A program made the position numbers and the translations under genes. The notes below the pieces were generated by a model. It saw only the letters and a program-made list of their open reading frames with translations, made no database searches and was not told the DNA's origin. A stretch of DNA of 64,000 nt from Microplitis mediator (taxonomy: Eukaryota > Arthropoda > Insecta > Hymenoptera > Braconidae): NCBI RefSeq assembly GCF_029852145.1, contig NC_079973.1, forward strand, positions 13,562,421 through 13,626,420, read 5' to 3'. This document shows positions 47,355 through 59,083 of the stretch, in pieces; the first letter of the stretch is position 1, and the number at the start of each line of letters is the position of its first letter.

Positions 47355-50229
47355 TATCAGAAGTGGGATTGGAAACCCGTGCGCCAGTATAAAGTGCAGT
47401 GTGGTTACAATAAGTTAATAATAAAGTAGTTATTTTACAGAAAATATCATTAGATCACATCCAGGGAAAGTTCAATTCGTTATGGTGAGTGCCATTCCGT
47501 GGCACAATGGATCCTGTGTACTACGATGGGAAGCAGCGATTAGTCAACAAATAAGTTCAAATTACATCTGAATACATCCTCGCAATATGTGTAACTCCTG
47601 CAAGTACAGAAGTTATGACGAGAATAGCCATAATTATTATTGACGAGTACATCATCTGAATCTTCACATCATCACGAAAGCAGCAGCAGGGATTGATGAA
47701 AATTGTTGAACTCATCGCTAAAGTAAACTGTATACAGACAGTACAATGACTACATAAATGTAGTGTATCATTGAACAGAAGTTCAGTGTCAAGAGCTGGT
47801 GAAACTGTTATTGCTCAGGTTGCAATGGGACACCGAGTGTCATTGGGTTTGTTAACTTCACGAGCTTGGTAATGTAGAAAAATATATCTTGTTAATGACT
47901 TGCATGTTGAGTTAGTATACTGGGACAGATTATCAAAAACGCAGTAATGTAATACTTGCTAGATATCTAAGTAACGCGTATTACAAAATCGGGAGAATAG
48001 TTATATAATTTGTATTATTGTTAAAATAAATAAATGTCAACGAAAATAAATGAAGTACAACGTTGAAACCGAAGAAAATAATAAACGAATAGAAAAATAC
48101 ATAACCGACCTTCATAAGATATGCCCAGGTATCTAAACGGCCAGGTAGTAAGCCGAGACGTACTGTAACCATAATCGGTGTTGCCGCATTAACATAATTA
48201 GATCGGTAGAAATCACAAACATAAGTTTATTAAATATAAATCATCAGTAAGCTTTAACGCGTTGACTCTTCAATATTTAAAAATGAGATGATCAATCATT
48301 TTTGAAAATACAAATTCAGTAATATAATCAAATACATTCAGTCAGAATTTATGTATGCGTTATCAATATGAATTTTACAGTAATAAACCTAAGTTACAAA
48401 CACATTGGTTATTAAAGAATTTCTGAAAATAGTAGGCTTGAGGTAAGCAAAATATGTTGAGAACAATATACAGAAGTTGAAGGTTGAGATCGGGTTTAGT
48501 AGTAATATAACAACCCAAAAATGTTAAACTGCACATGTTTAGTATTTGAATTCTTATTGACGCTAGTCGTTTTAAGATTCTGGTAAAAGCTTGTCCTTAA
48601 ATTCTGTGTTGAAAATAAATGTCACTATTAAAGTAACGAGTAAAACTTATGTTCATAGAGAATTCACATAACGCGGGTTATAGTAAAATATAAAAACTTA
48701 GGTACACATAACAGATGGCTTCAAGGCCATAGTACAAAGATTTTTACTAAATTAAGAATTCTCGAATACAATCGTTCGTTCAGTCCGCATCTTACAAGGA
48801 CCCTTATTTTTATTGCTTTATGACGGTACGAGAGAAAGTTGCCTAGAGACCAGATGTTAAAAAACTGAGGATTATGAAAAACCAAAAACTAAAAGTTCTA
48901 GTCAGAAATGCATTTGTCCTTTCCAAAGATTTTATATTATTCATGTAAATATGATAATATTTTCAATGCTTGACAGTATTAATGGAAGGAAAAATAAATT
49001 GAGTATCAATTCTAAGTTTTTTACTAATTGAGTGTTTATACAAATAATCTTCGCGATAAATAAATTATTCTTGAACTGGCTCGAATATTTAACGAACAAA
49101 ATAGTAATTAAACAATACTTTCGACACAAAATATTAAATTCAACCTTAAACATTGATCGGTACAATCACACCAATCATTAGTTATTAAAATTATAACTTA
49201 AATACATTGTTATACTTGTAAGTCAGAAGAATAGATAGTTTCCGAAAACTAACCGAGTTAATAACGAGTCGATTGAAATGACTGCGCTAATTGTATCAAT
49301 TAAATTAGTTTATCGTATTGACCGAAAAATTCGGGAGGAAGATAACTGGTTAATTATGAAGCGCTACAATTCTTCTAGATACTTGTAAATTGAAATTAGC
49401 CGCAAATTAAGTATATTTCTGAAGAAATACATTAACATATGGTATCAGTAATAAATGCATAAGTCAAACATTAAAATTGTCATTAGCTTGAAGATACTGC
49501 TTAGAAATTATTATTACAAGTTGTACTGTACAATCTGTTTTATACCAATAGATTGATAAATGGAAAAATGGAATGGTTGATAGCACATGATAGAATATGT
49601 GATGAAACTCCATGTATTGAATATTATTAATTAAGGATTTCATAATAGTTGCAAAATAATAGTTGTAATTCTTCTGGAATAAATAGTTACTGTAGACTAG
49701 AATCTCATTGGGATTGTACTGCTGTTGAAATCAGTTAGTAGGAGCTCACTGGGTTAGTCTCTGGAAGGTTGCGTACAATACTTACGGGTTTAGTTATGTA
49801 CCAGTCACATGATGTGTATCATTTTACTGAATAGTTAACTTAGTTCTGCGTTGAATACACTGAGTACCTTAACAATTGCTTATTGAAAAAAAAGTTATGT
49901 TTGACTTACTATTTTCTTAAGTAAATATCGACTATCTTGAATTTTAACGAGTTGAAATTAATTCGGTAGTATTCAACTATAATTGAAGGTGGAGTTGCCA
50001 CCATTGTCTTACGGACATGCAGCAGGCACCAAAGTAAAAGATTTAATCGTTGACTCTTATTCCTCCAGAAAACTAGGAATTGATAGTTACTGTACTAACT
50101 ATAACGTTAAATCTAAATAAAATAAATGTTTAGCGATAACGATGGTTACGATTTACAAAACATTCCCAAGTACGCTGGCTCGTATCAAGTCATTAGCATT
50201 CTCGACGATGAGATTCATACGTCGTCGAG

Positions 50230-50850
50230 GACATTGTTGTTTCAGGTGGAACGTTGATTCGAACTGTCAGTCTCAGTCAAGTTCGAAAACAATTTGGAAG
50301 GATTGTCGCAGTTACAATCTTACTTGGTGTGCAATGGCGTAAGATACAGCAAAGGATTATTACTTTGCTTAGAACTACTTCTCTGACCAGCCTCAGGGAT
50401 TGTAAGAGGATCTTACTTCAATTGACAGTAGTTCTAGGAGGTTCGCCTACGCACGGATTTGCGGTATCATGGGTGATCACCAAGTGCTGATAGCGCAGTG
50501 ATCAGCAACCCAGAAAGAAATTCTGATGGTGAGATACTTAAGTCGTTGAGAGCTTTAAGTTGTTTCAGGTAGAATATTCATTCACATCGTGGAAGTTGAC
50601 AGCTCGACTTCAAGGATGTGCAGATAGGATTGTCACAACAATAATCCTATCTGGTGTGAAATTGCGTGGAATATTGCAAAACAAAGCTAACTTGCGTGAG
50701 ACTACTGTATTAAACAAATTAAAAGACTGCAGAGGGTTTTGGCGCAGTAAACGGCAGTATTCGGAGGCACGTGACGAATGGATTCGTGGGATTACATAGA
50801 AGCACCGAGTGGTCAGTAATCCAGAAAATCTCAAGGGAGATCATACCCCA
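50230..50850 (+). repeat. Diverged direct duplication with hairpin, in the LTR element
   Basis: Two copies about 327 bp apart share TGTTTCAGGTGGAA/TGTTTCAGGTAGAA, GGATTGTC (50300, 50627), CTTGGTGTGCAATGGCG/CTGGTGTGAAATTGCG and GATCAGCAACCCAGAAA/GTCAGTAATCCAGAAA. In copy 2 AGATAGGATT pairs with AATCCTATCT; in copy 1 GATTGT pairs with ACAATC at the same place. The sequence has diverged while the hairpin is kept. Frames here (66-79 aa) are not conserved between copies. Confidence 0.6.
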
Positions 50851-50926
50851 GATGAGGATCAACTACACTAAGGCGGGTACCTTGGCGTGGAAATATCGGA
50901 CCATACTTGCTCTGATATCAGAATGA

Positions 50927-51577
50927 CTTCGAGAATTGCGAAACATCGTGAGGACGATTTGCGCCGGTTGGCGGTGATTCTCGAAGACTTAAGGCCTACC
51001 TAGAACTGCGAAAAGTCGTAAGATACGACCTGCACCGGTTGGTGGTGGTTCTAGAGAGGCAAGGTTGCACTAGAATTGCGAAAAGTCGTGGAGTACGACC
51101 TGCACCGGTTGGTGGTGATTCTAGATGTAGAATAAGACGTTGACAGAACTGCGAAGGGTCGTCCATACGATCACACCGGTTGGTGGTGGTTCTGGAAACG
51201 GAAAGGGGCCTCTAGGAGTGCGTCTCTAGAGGCTGAACTATCGGGAGAACTGCGAAAAGTCACACTTTGTGTGACCTGCACCGGTTGGTGGTGGTTCTGA
51301 CGAGAGTAACAAGGCACTCGAACTGCGAAAAGTCGTAAAGTACGACCTGCACCGGTTGGTGGTGGTTTGAGTTGCGAGGCCCGAGGCTGACAGAACTGCG
51401 AAGGGTCATGGATCCGACCACACCGGTTGGTGGTGGTTCTGGAGGCTGGCAGAACTGCGAAGGATCGTGAATACGATCACACCGGTTGGTGGTGGTTCTG
51501 AGGGCGGACAGTCATCTCGAGTTGCGAAACGTCGTGAGATACGACCTGCACCGGTTGGTGGTGGCTCGGGTGACTGT
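50927..51577 (+). ncRNA. Array of nine three-way-junction RNA units in the LTR element
   Basis: Units: 50927-50986, 51000-51054, 51070-51124, 51144-51194, 51246-51298, 51316-51372, 51391-51441, 51450-51500, 51508-51577. Each reads P1 strand, TGCGAA plus 1-2 nt, P2 hairpin, a short joint (CTG, TTG or A), P3 CACC-GGTT-GGTG, GTG, then the P1 return. P1 pairs vary but stay paired: CTTCGAGAAT/ATTCTCGAAG, CTAGAAC/GTTCTAG, CTAGAAT/ATTCTAG, CAGAAC/GTTCTG, ACTCGAAC/GTTTGAGT. P2 varies likewise: ATCGT/ACGAT, GTCGT/ACGAC, GTCACAC/GTGTGAC, GATCGT/ACGATC. P3 is CGCC/GGCG in unit 1. Spacers are 7-51 nt, one with its own hairpin GCCTCTAG/CTAGAGGC. The core matches no hammerhead consensus. Likely a packaging, dimerisation or protein-binding element of the retroelement RNA (inference). 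Confidence 0.75.
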
Positions 51578-52002
51578 AGTTTTGATGATCTGGCAATATG
51601 ATAACGTTGCCAAGGTCAGCAAGACGAACGCATGGTGCTACTCGGAAAACGTCGAGTAGCCACTTATGACTTAAGCATGTTGCATTGAATTAAGACAGTG
51701 GGGCTGCACCCACAGCTGTCTATCCGCATGTTATGTTTACTAGGAGCACAAATTGTTAATAATTTCTATTGATATAGAGTTTTATTTATATGTTATAAAT
51801 GCAGATATTGTTTTATCCGGTTTTTACGGAAGAAGTGGCAGCATGATATTGCATGATAAATTACACTGAAATAATACTAATAAGGTATGAATTAATTTTC
51901 TAGATTAAAGGTAAAAACACAGTTGAGGCGCAGTGATGAAAACACTTGGAGCTTCAACTGACTATTTGCCGCGAGGACGCGACCATCATCAGGACGGCCG
52001 AC

Positions 52003-52350
52003 TGTAAGCTACCCGTTCCTGAATATCGAGCCTTTTGCTCGATAGGCATCTTGAGGCCTGTAGCCTCTGACGTCAGGAGCTACCCCCGGCCTGTGACAAG
52101 GCTCACCCCCACTAGAGAAGGGCGAGTTGGACATTGAGGCTGACGAAGAAGAGGCATTCCGACGGGGCCCTCCGAGAGGACCCAACGTGACGTCATCTAG
52201 CTACTCTCTCTCCCTTACCCTTATTATATTACTTATTATTAACTGTCCATATTATACGATTAGTTGTCGGGTTCAATAATGTTTAACTGTTAAATAAATA
52301 TCTGGTTCTATCTACTAGCAAGTGAAATATATTAAAGTGTCCTTCTTACA
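52003..52350 (+). repeat. 3' LTR
   Basis: Same 348 bp as the 5' LTR, apart from one C/T difference at 52026. The sequence just before it (GACCATCATCAGGACGGCCGAC) is not a polypurine tract, which is unusual for an LTR element. Confidence 0.9.
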
Positions 52351-52480
52351 CTTTTATTACCGTATATTTACCATGGAAATTTCTATGGGAAAAGAGCGGG
52401 ATATTCAATTTTATTCGAAATTTCACTTTTAAAAAAAAACATAACATGAGCTTTCGAGGCGTGCACTTTTGGATTTTCCA

Positions 52481-54435
52481 AATTTTTTTTTGGCTTTTAT
52501 TTCAGGAAATTTCTGCAAATTTTATATCTTGTGGATATTCGTTCATTGATTTGTTAATTTTTTGATATTGACTTGTTGAATTGAAACCAAAAAGTTAAAT
52601 AATTGCTACTTTTCTATTAGGCTCGGAATAATTTTTTTTTTTATTTAATAAAAAAAAAAAATCCATTTCTTGTTACTTAAAGAGTTTCAATTACTTGATC
52701 GTTTTTGTAAAAATCAAATTTTAAATTTAGATCATAGATTTTTTATTAAAAGTAGACACTGTAGATGGCGATCTTTTAATTCTTCCTCGCAGGTACTCGT
52801 GGAACGTATAGTTTGAATATATAACATTTTGTAGATAGACGTTGATAGGCACTTCGAACAAAGTCATGTTGGATGCCTAAAGGTTCTTTGCACGTAGCAG
52901 GCAATCAGGATACACATGATCGACAAAATGCGCGAAGAAGGAAATCAACGTCTTACGCCTAGGAAATGGTTCTCAAAAGAAGAGAATCATTAGGCAAAAA
53001 ATGACAATAAAAATAACAGACTGCCTGCAAAGAAGGGGTAGCTCTGATCGGGAGAAGCGTAATGCACTTCCATACTGGATCAGAACCGTAGAAACACACT
53101 AGGCAACTGCTACTCCGTTACTCCACCAAAAGGAAGATTCCAAGGTCGAGTAGTCCTTTTGTTTTTCATTTATTCAATGAGATTTAATTTTTGAATTTAA
53201 AATTATTACTTTTTTTACGTTAATTATTGACAAAAAAAAAAAAAAACCATTTACTCGTAATAAATATAATAGATTTTTTTGACGAGGGTTTAGAATTATT
53301 ATTGTAAATTATTTTTCAATTTTGATAATAACTTTAGGTGAAATTAATTACAACGCTTTTGAATTTTTCTGTAGTCTAGGAATTTATGATACGCTTATAT
53401 TTTTAAAAAACGATTGATACTGTCAGGAAAGAAACGTATAATCCAAGTTTTTATTCACTGCGCAAGTGCAATAATAATAAAATAAATTGTTCACTTTAAG
53501 GGGTAACGGTAACCAATTTTCAATTCATTTAATTTACGGACAAACACTAGAAACCTAAAATAGAGTTTTGAGCGTTTTTTAAAACCTTAACAGAGGGCTA
53601 GAAATTTCGTATTTTCAAAAATTCTAATACGTCTCCAAGAAAAATTGTTTTAAAATTCTGATTTACTCAACGAGTGCAACAAAGACAGTCCCGTTTATTT
53701 TTCTGAGTGTGAGAAAGAGATCCGGTAGCGTATCCTCTTAATACCCGGACTGATGGTAGAGGGGGATAGTTGAGCACGACAATAGCGAACGCACTCGCTT
53801 TATCGAAAATCTGTTCGCGTTCAACTCGCTATTATTTGACCTCAATCAAAAATTAATTTTTTTCAAAATAGTCAAGTTTTTCGTAACTAAATTCTAGATT
53901 TTTTAGAATAGGCGCGAGTGCTGTAGTAAATTTAGTTTCGGAGATATTGGCTTCCAAAGAAAAAGCGGTTTTTTGATTTTTAAAAATCAAATTTTTGAGA
54001 CAAAAATTTAAAAAAATGTTAAAAATGTTCCTTTTATTACCAGAAATATGTGGAAAAAAGAAAAAAGGAAATCGGTTGATTTTTCAGCTTGCTAGCTCAA
54101 TTTGTTTATAAAACTTCGATTGTTAATAACGAATAAACTATCAGTCTGACGGGGATTTATCTAAAAGCAAAATTGTAGATTTTTTTAAGCTCTACAAATT
54201 TTATGGAAAAACTTAACCCGCGAGATTGATAGTTTCAGAGATATTTAATTTTTAATTTACGTTTTTTTTGTTTGCCTATTATTTATAAACAAATTGAGAC
54301 CGCCATTAGATACTTGTTAGAATTTCATATTGTCCTACTTGGTATCGAAATTTCAAGAAATTATAATTTTTCGATCAATTTCCAGTTGGCACAGCCGATT
54401 TGGCTAATTTCTGTGGGCTATTTCATTGGTTTATC
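52481..54435. other. No gene; dispersed repeat traces
   Basis: 52760-53160 has balanced composition, shares a block with 43800-43865 (GTACTCGT, AGTTTGAATATATAA) and ends near CCACCAAAAGGAAGATTCC. 53690-53850 is another unique-looking patch (GGTAGAGGGGGATAGTTGAG). No protein family was recognised in any frame. Confidence 0.4.
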
Positions 54436-54439
54436 TTCT

Positions 54440-54592
54440 GCAAAAAGTCTGCAATAAAAGTTCAAAAAGTTGAAAAAAATTAAATTTAAGTTGAAAAAGT
54501 CGAGATCTTATCAAAAAATCGTCGGCAAATCGATAACTTAAAAAGAAAATAAGGCGAAGCGAGCCTGAATCAAGTTTTATTTTTGACCCGGG
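54440..54592 (+). repeat. Truncated end of the CCCGGG element family
   Basis: AAGTTGAAAAAAATTAAATT, then AAGTCGAGATCTTATC, GCGAAGCGAGCCTGAATC and the end TTTTATTTTTGACCCGGG match the right half of 17543-18068. Confidence 0.75.
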
Positions 54593-54593
54593 T

Positions 54594-54957
54594 AACTATA
54601 AAGTTATAATGAAATAAAGCTTTAACTAAAAAATTTTAGTTTCAGCAATTAACTCAATAGTTAGAATAACTATTTAATATTAACTATGAATCAACACTTA
54701 CGATTGAAGCAACTTTCTACTTACTTGAACTAACAAAAAAGTTGCTGGAATTACTTAAAATTTGTTTAATTTTAACTACACTTCAGTAGTTGCGATAAAA
54801 AATTTTAATCACTATCAAATTTTAGTAATACCAATAAATTTTATTATGTTTCAGCAATTAATGAATAGTTAATATTACTTTAAAAAATAGGATTAGGAAT
54901 TAATTTTAAATAGTTAAAGCTTTTTAGTTAACATGACTATCAACTTTTCTCTGAGTG
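54594..54957. repeat. Fragment of the CACTGAGAGAAAA family
   Basis: TTTTAGTT/AACTAAAA words ending in GACTATCAACTTTTCTCTGAGTG, as at 43390-43418. Confidence 0.65.
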
Positions 54958-54959
54958 CA

Positions 54960-55140
54960 AGAATCATTTCAATCGGTTGATTAGTTAAAAAGTTATGAGG
55001 CGTTCACACACCTACATACAACCACACACACATACATACGTACAGACAGTCGGCCAACATTCTGAAAATAGTCAGAACAGCTTCCTAGGACCTCAAAAAG
55101 TTTTGAGGGCTGATCCACAGGGTCAGGCTGTTTTCAGATT
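54960..55140 (-). repeat. R1 repeat, short copy
   Basis: CATTTCAATCGGTTGATTAG, CA-rich stretch, AACATTCTGAAAATAGTCAG, CTTCCTAGGACCTCAAAA and GGGCTGATCCACAGGGTCAG follow the R1 order, with the middle deleted. Confidence 0.65.
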
Positions 55141-55686
55141 TTTTCTTTATTATTTTATTTTATCTAAAACCCATCAATGGGTAGACACACTAAAATGAAT
55201 TTTTCCCCGATGGCGGTACCCAAACGAAAACCTAAGCCTCGGTTCCGGTTAAAATGGCAGCTAGCATGTTTCCTTATCTCTTTGAGTAAAAAATATATTC
55301 TCTAAAAAAATCGGAATTGATTTATGGCTAAAGATTTTTTAAAATAAATTAAAGAAATATTTTTAAGAGACGGAAAAAGAAAGAGGCAATGTCTATCTCT
55401 GGATTTTTAAAATAATTTAAAGAAATATTTTTAAGGGAAATCGTTAAGAGTTAAGGACTTTTCAAATAATTCAAAGAAGTACTCTTAAGAAAAAAAAAGG
55501 AAGCATTAAAAAAAAAAACAAAAAAGAATATTATTTACAATCTAGGATATTAAAAATTTAAAAATTTAAACTTTTAAATTGAATAAGTCAAAATAAAATT
55601 TGAAAATTATTAGGAAAAATGGAAACTAAAAACTAAAACGATTAACTGAATGAATAAACTAAAATAAAATTCAGAATTGGTAAAGA
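55141..55686. other. No recognisable feature
   Basis: AT-rich, with a weakly repeated TTTAAAGAAATATTTTTAAG word between 55330 and 55450. Confidence 0.4.
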
Positions 55687-55997
55687 GCAAGATCACGTCA
55701 AGTGGACCTCCTATTTTCCACTTGATCATGAAAATTTAGTCTATGTTTTTTTTTTCGTATGTAGTCAATATGAAAAATTAATCCCTCGAACGATTTTTCA
55801 AAATTTGTATTTTAACAACAATTTTTTTTATAATGAAAATTTTGAGTACTTTTAATTAAAAAATCGATTCCAAAACAACCGTAAAAGATAAATTAATGAA
55901 ATTTTCAAGATTTATTGTAGAATATTTATATTTCATAAAAATATTAATAGCATACAATTATTTGTTTATTATTTCATTGTTAATTAACTTTTAAGTA

Positions 55998-56886
55998 GGG
56001 GAGAGTGGGGTCAATTGAACCAAGGGGCAATTGAACCAGTAAGCTTAAAAAATCGAAAAAAATATAAAAATGAGGCGTTTTCTTGGAATTATATTTTAAT
56101 ACACTAAACCTTAGTCTGACCAAAATTTGGAACCAATATGATAATTTAATTTTAAAAAAATCAAGTTTTTGTGTTTTTAGGCATCTGAAATTTTTTTTCA
56201 GCTCTTGACAAATTGTTTAATAAGTTTTTAATTTTCAAATGTAATCTTAAAATTTTTTTTGTAATACCTTCTTTCATATATTAGTCATAAATTTCTAACT
56301 TTACATCTAGTAAAATAGTTCTTGAATATTTTTTTTTAAACTAATTATTTCAATAAAATCATATGGGGTCAATTGAACCAGTACTTTCGGGGACGGTTGA
56401 ACCACACAAATCACACTGTGAGCATCAGACATGCGCGCGCATCTTGACTGAATGTGAAAAAAAGCTAAACTAACCAAGCAAAAAAATAATTATATTGACA
56501 GAAGTTGTAAAAGTGATTGTTATAACATATAATGTTATATAAAATGATCAATATTATTAGAAGTATTGTAATTTCAGTTTTAAGCTGTTATGAATAGTAA
56601 ATTATTTATTAATGTCATTCGTTTGTGGTTCTAATACTCTTGGTTCAATTGTCCCCGACTAGTGGTTCAATTGCCCCCGCAAAGGGGACGATTGAACCAT
56701 TTGATGCAGTTGTACAATTTCGTATTTATTAAAAACTTTCATCACTTTTTAAGTTATGGGCTTATGAGAAATGATAGTCTATATAATAAAGTATAATTTC
56801 ATAAAAAAAAAAAGTTATCATTTTGCTTTTATTCATCTAAAAAAAAATGTTAAAGTATTTTTGGTTCAATTGACCCCACTCTCCCC
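55998..56886. mobile_element. 889-bp GGGGAGAGTGGGG MITE, second copy
   Basis: Same length and ends as 3344-4232 but in the opposite orientation, flanked by TA (55996-55997, 56887-56888). The interior blocks TGAGCATCAGACATGCGCGC and GACTAGTGGTTCAATTG are also shared in reverse. Inserted in the left arm of the larger fold-back element. Confidence 0.9.
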
Positions 56887-57213
56887 TAAACAAATGAAAA
56901 TACCATTGACTTCTCGGCCAAAAAATGAAGTTTTTTTTCATGGGTTACATGCATTATTTATTAAAGTTTAAGATCCTGAAAGTAAATTTTACTGCTCGCG
57001 ATTAAATTAAACAATATGAATTTATTTATCACCGCGCGCTGGTCGCTGAGCGTTCTCAATACAGTGCGCGGCCGAGCGTCTCAGGCTCTATTGCAGCTTT
57101 AGTCAGTCATAATTGAAAGTAACATTAAAAAAAAAAAGTTCTAAACAATTTTTTTTTTTTTTTAAACAATATCATGAATAATACAATAAAATAATTTTTT
57201 ATTATCAAACTGA

Positions 57214-57560
57214 AACAGGGAAAACTAACTCATAATTAAATTTAATTATTGATAAATAATAATTTATAAATTATTATTAAGTCATTATTGATACATTAAT
57301 AATTTATTAAACAATAATTAGGAAAAACTGGCTAATAACTAAACTTCATTATTAATTAATAATAACTTAGAAATTACTATTAAGTAATTAATAATAAATT
57401 AATTATTTATTAATCAATAACTAGAGAAAACTGACGAATAACTGAACTTAATTTTTAATTAATAATAATTTAGAAATTATTATTAACTAATTAATAATAA
57501 ATTAATTATTTATTAACCGATAATCAGGGAAAAGTAACTAATAATTAAACTTAATTATCA
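57214..57560. repeat. 118-bp AT-rich tandem repeat, three copies
   Basis: Units start at CAGGGAAAACTAACTCATAA, AGGAAAAACTGGCTAATAAC and AGAGAAAACTGACGAATAAC, each followed by TAATTATTGATAAATAATAA-like palindromic words. This is the loop region of the surrounding fold-back element. Confidence 0.75.
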
Positions 57561-58241
57561 GTTAGTTTTCCCTGCTTCAGTTTAACGATAAAAAATTATT
57601 TTATTGTATTATTCATGATATTGTTTAAAAAAAAATAAAATTTGTTTAGTAATAATATTTTTTAATGTCATTTTCAATTATGACTGACCAATGCTGCAAT
57701 AGAGCCTGAGACGCTCGGCCGCGCACTGTGTGAGAACGCTCAGCGACCGGCGCGCGGTGATAAATAAATACATATTGTTATTTTAATCGCGAGCAGTAAA
57801 ATTTTCTTTCAGGATCTTAAACTTTAATAAATAATGCATGTAACCCATGAAAAAAAACTTCATTTTTTGACCGAGAAGTCAATGAAATTTTCATTTGTTC
57901 ACTTAAAAATTAATTAAAAATGGAATAATAAACAAATAATTTTATGCTATTAATATTTCTATAAAATATAGATATTCGACAATAAATCCTGAAAAGGGTA
58001 TAGCCGGATTGATATGGGAATTCTGCCCCCATGGCTTTTTTGACTCAAACTTAGAGGGTCGATTTGGTGTCGAATGAAAATATTGCACCTCAATTTTTAG
58101 CTCTTTAACTCAAACGGTATTCGAGAATTTCAAAAAAACCTGTTTTTTCGAAATTATTTTTATCTTTATAGTAAAATTCGGAATTAATCAATGATGATTT
58201 TTTTCCTAATTCTTACGAGTCCAAAACATGAAAAAATCATA

Positions 58242-59083
58242 CACTGTAAAAAATTCGCGGAGTGAATGCGGATTAAATCCGGAGTGAATGCGGAGTGAAT
58301 GAATTGTTAATTATTCACTCCCCTCGGAGTGAAATTCACTCCGCAGGGGAGTTTTCGCGGAGTGAATAATTTTTTATTAATTTAATCCCTCCGGAGTGAA
58401 ATTCACTCCGAAGCGGAGTTTTGAAAATATTATTAATAAAATATAACTCCACTCAATAAAATCGAAGTAAAAATTCGCGTATTACATTATTGATCAGCTG
58501 ATATGCACACACATACGCACATACATATTTAGGCACACACGCGCAAACATTTTCACACACGCACACATTTTCACACACGCACAAATTTGCACACCCGCAC
58601 AAATTTTCTCACACGCACACATTTGCACACACGCACTAATTTGCACACACGCACACAAACACCTGCACACACCCAAACACACACATGCACACAAACACAC
58701 ACTCGCATACACACAGACACACACACAGACACACACATGCACACAAACACACACTCGCATACACACAGACACACACACAGACACACACACACAGACACAC
58801 ACACACACAGACACACACACACACACACACACACACACATTGTTTAGCAGTTTAATATAAATGAATATAATTTTATTTAAGTATTAAAACTCCGGACCGG
58901 AGTGAATTGGGAGTGAAATAAAATCCGCGTCACTCCGAGATCACTCCGCTAACAAAAAACTCCCAATTCACTCCGCATGCGGAGTGATTTTTTTCAAAAC
59001 TCCGGAACTCCGAGTGGCGGAGTGAATGCGGAGTGAATTCGGATTTAATTTCACTCCGAATTCACTCCGGATTTTTTACAGTG
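58242..59083. mobile_element. GGAGTG MITE, third copy, CA-rich core
   Basis: Ends CACTGTAAAAAATTCGCGGA and TCCGGATTTTTTACAGTG, flanked by TA (58240-58241, 59084-59085). The core 58500-58840 is a 340-bp impure CA/CACG microsatellite, much longer than the 180-bp core of the copy at 27287-27878. Frames of 66-114 aa across it are microsatellite translation. Confidence 0.85.

Larger units (their letters stand above)
47007..52350 (+). mobile_element. Non-coding LTR retrotransposon (LARD-like), recent insertion
   Basis: Two direct repeats of 348 bp (47007-47354, 52003-52350) start TGTAAGCTACCC and end CCTTCTTACA; I see one difference between them (47030 T, 52026 C). A 4-bp duplication CTTT flanks the whole (47003-47006, 52351-52354). 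The 4648-bp interior has no frame above about 80 aa and no gag, protease, RT or integrase motifs on either strand. AATAAA inside the LTRs (AACTGTTAAATAAATATC) supports plus orientation. No clear tRNA primer site or polypurine tract was found. It must be mobilised in trans. The interior holds two structured repeat zones, described separately. Confidence 0.9.
46516..52480 (+). mobile_element. GCACGCCTCG-ended element, copy C, split by the LTR element
   Basis: It starts TGCACGCCTCGGAAGCGAAG and ends GTGCACTTTTGGATTTTCCA, with the LTR retrotransposon (47007-52350) inserted. The remaining sequence is about 617 bp. It is in the same orientation as copy B and adjacent to it. Confidence 0.65.

Noticed and set aside
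50927..51577. CRISPR-like array (repeats with spacers)
   Set aside because: Eukaryotic retroelement interior. Repeats vary by compensatory changes and spacers are irregular (7-51 nt). No prokaryotic context.
50927..51577. Hammerhead ribozyme array (retrozyme-like)
   Set aside because: A three-way junction is present, but the CTGATGA and second core strands of the hammerhead are missing.
47007..52350. Endogenous retrovirus or autonomous Gypsy/Copia/BEL element
   Set aside because: No gag, protease, RT, RNase H, integrase or env motifs in any frame of the interior.
58494..58847. Cys/Val or Thr/His-rich frames of 66-114 aa, also at 27511-27734, 1583-1811 and 4814-5017
   Set aside because: Pure translation of CA/TG microsatellites, open on several frames and both strands.
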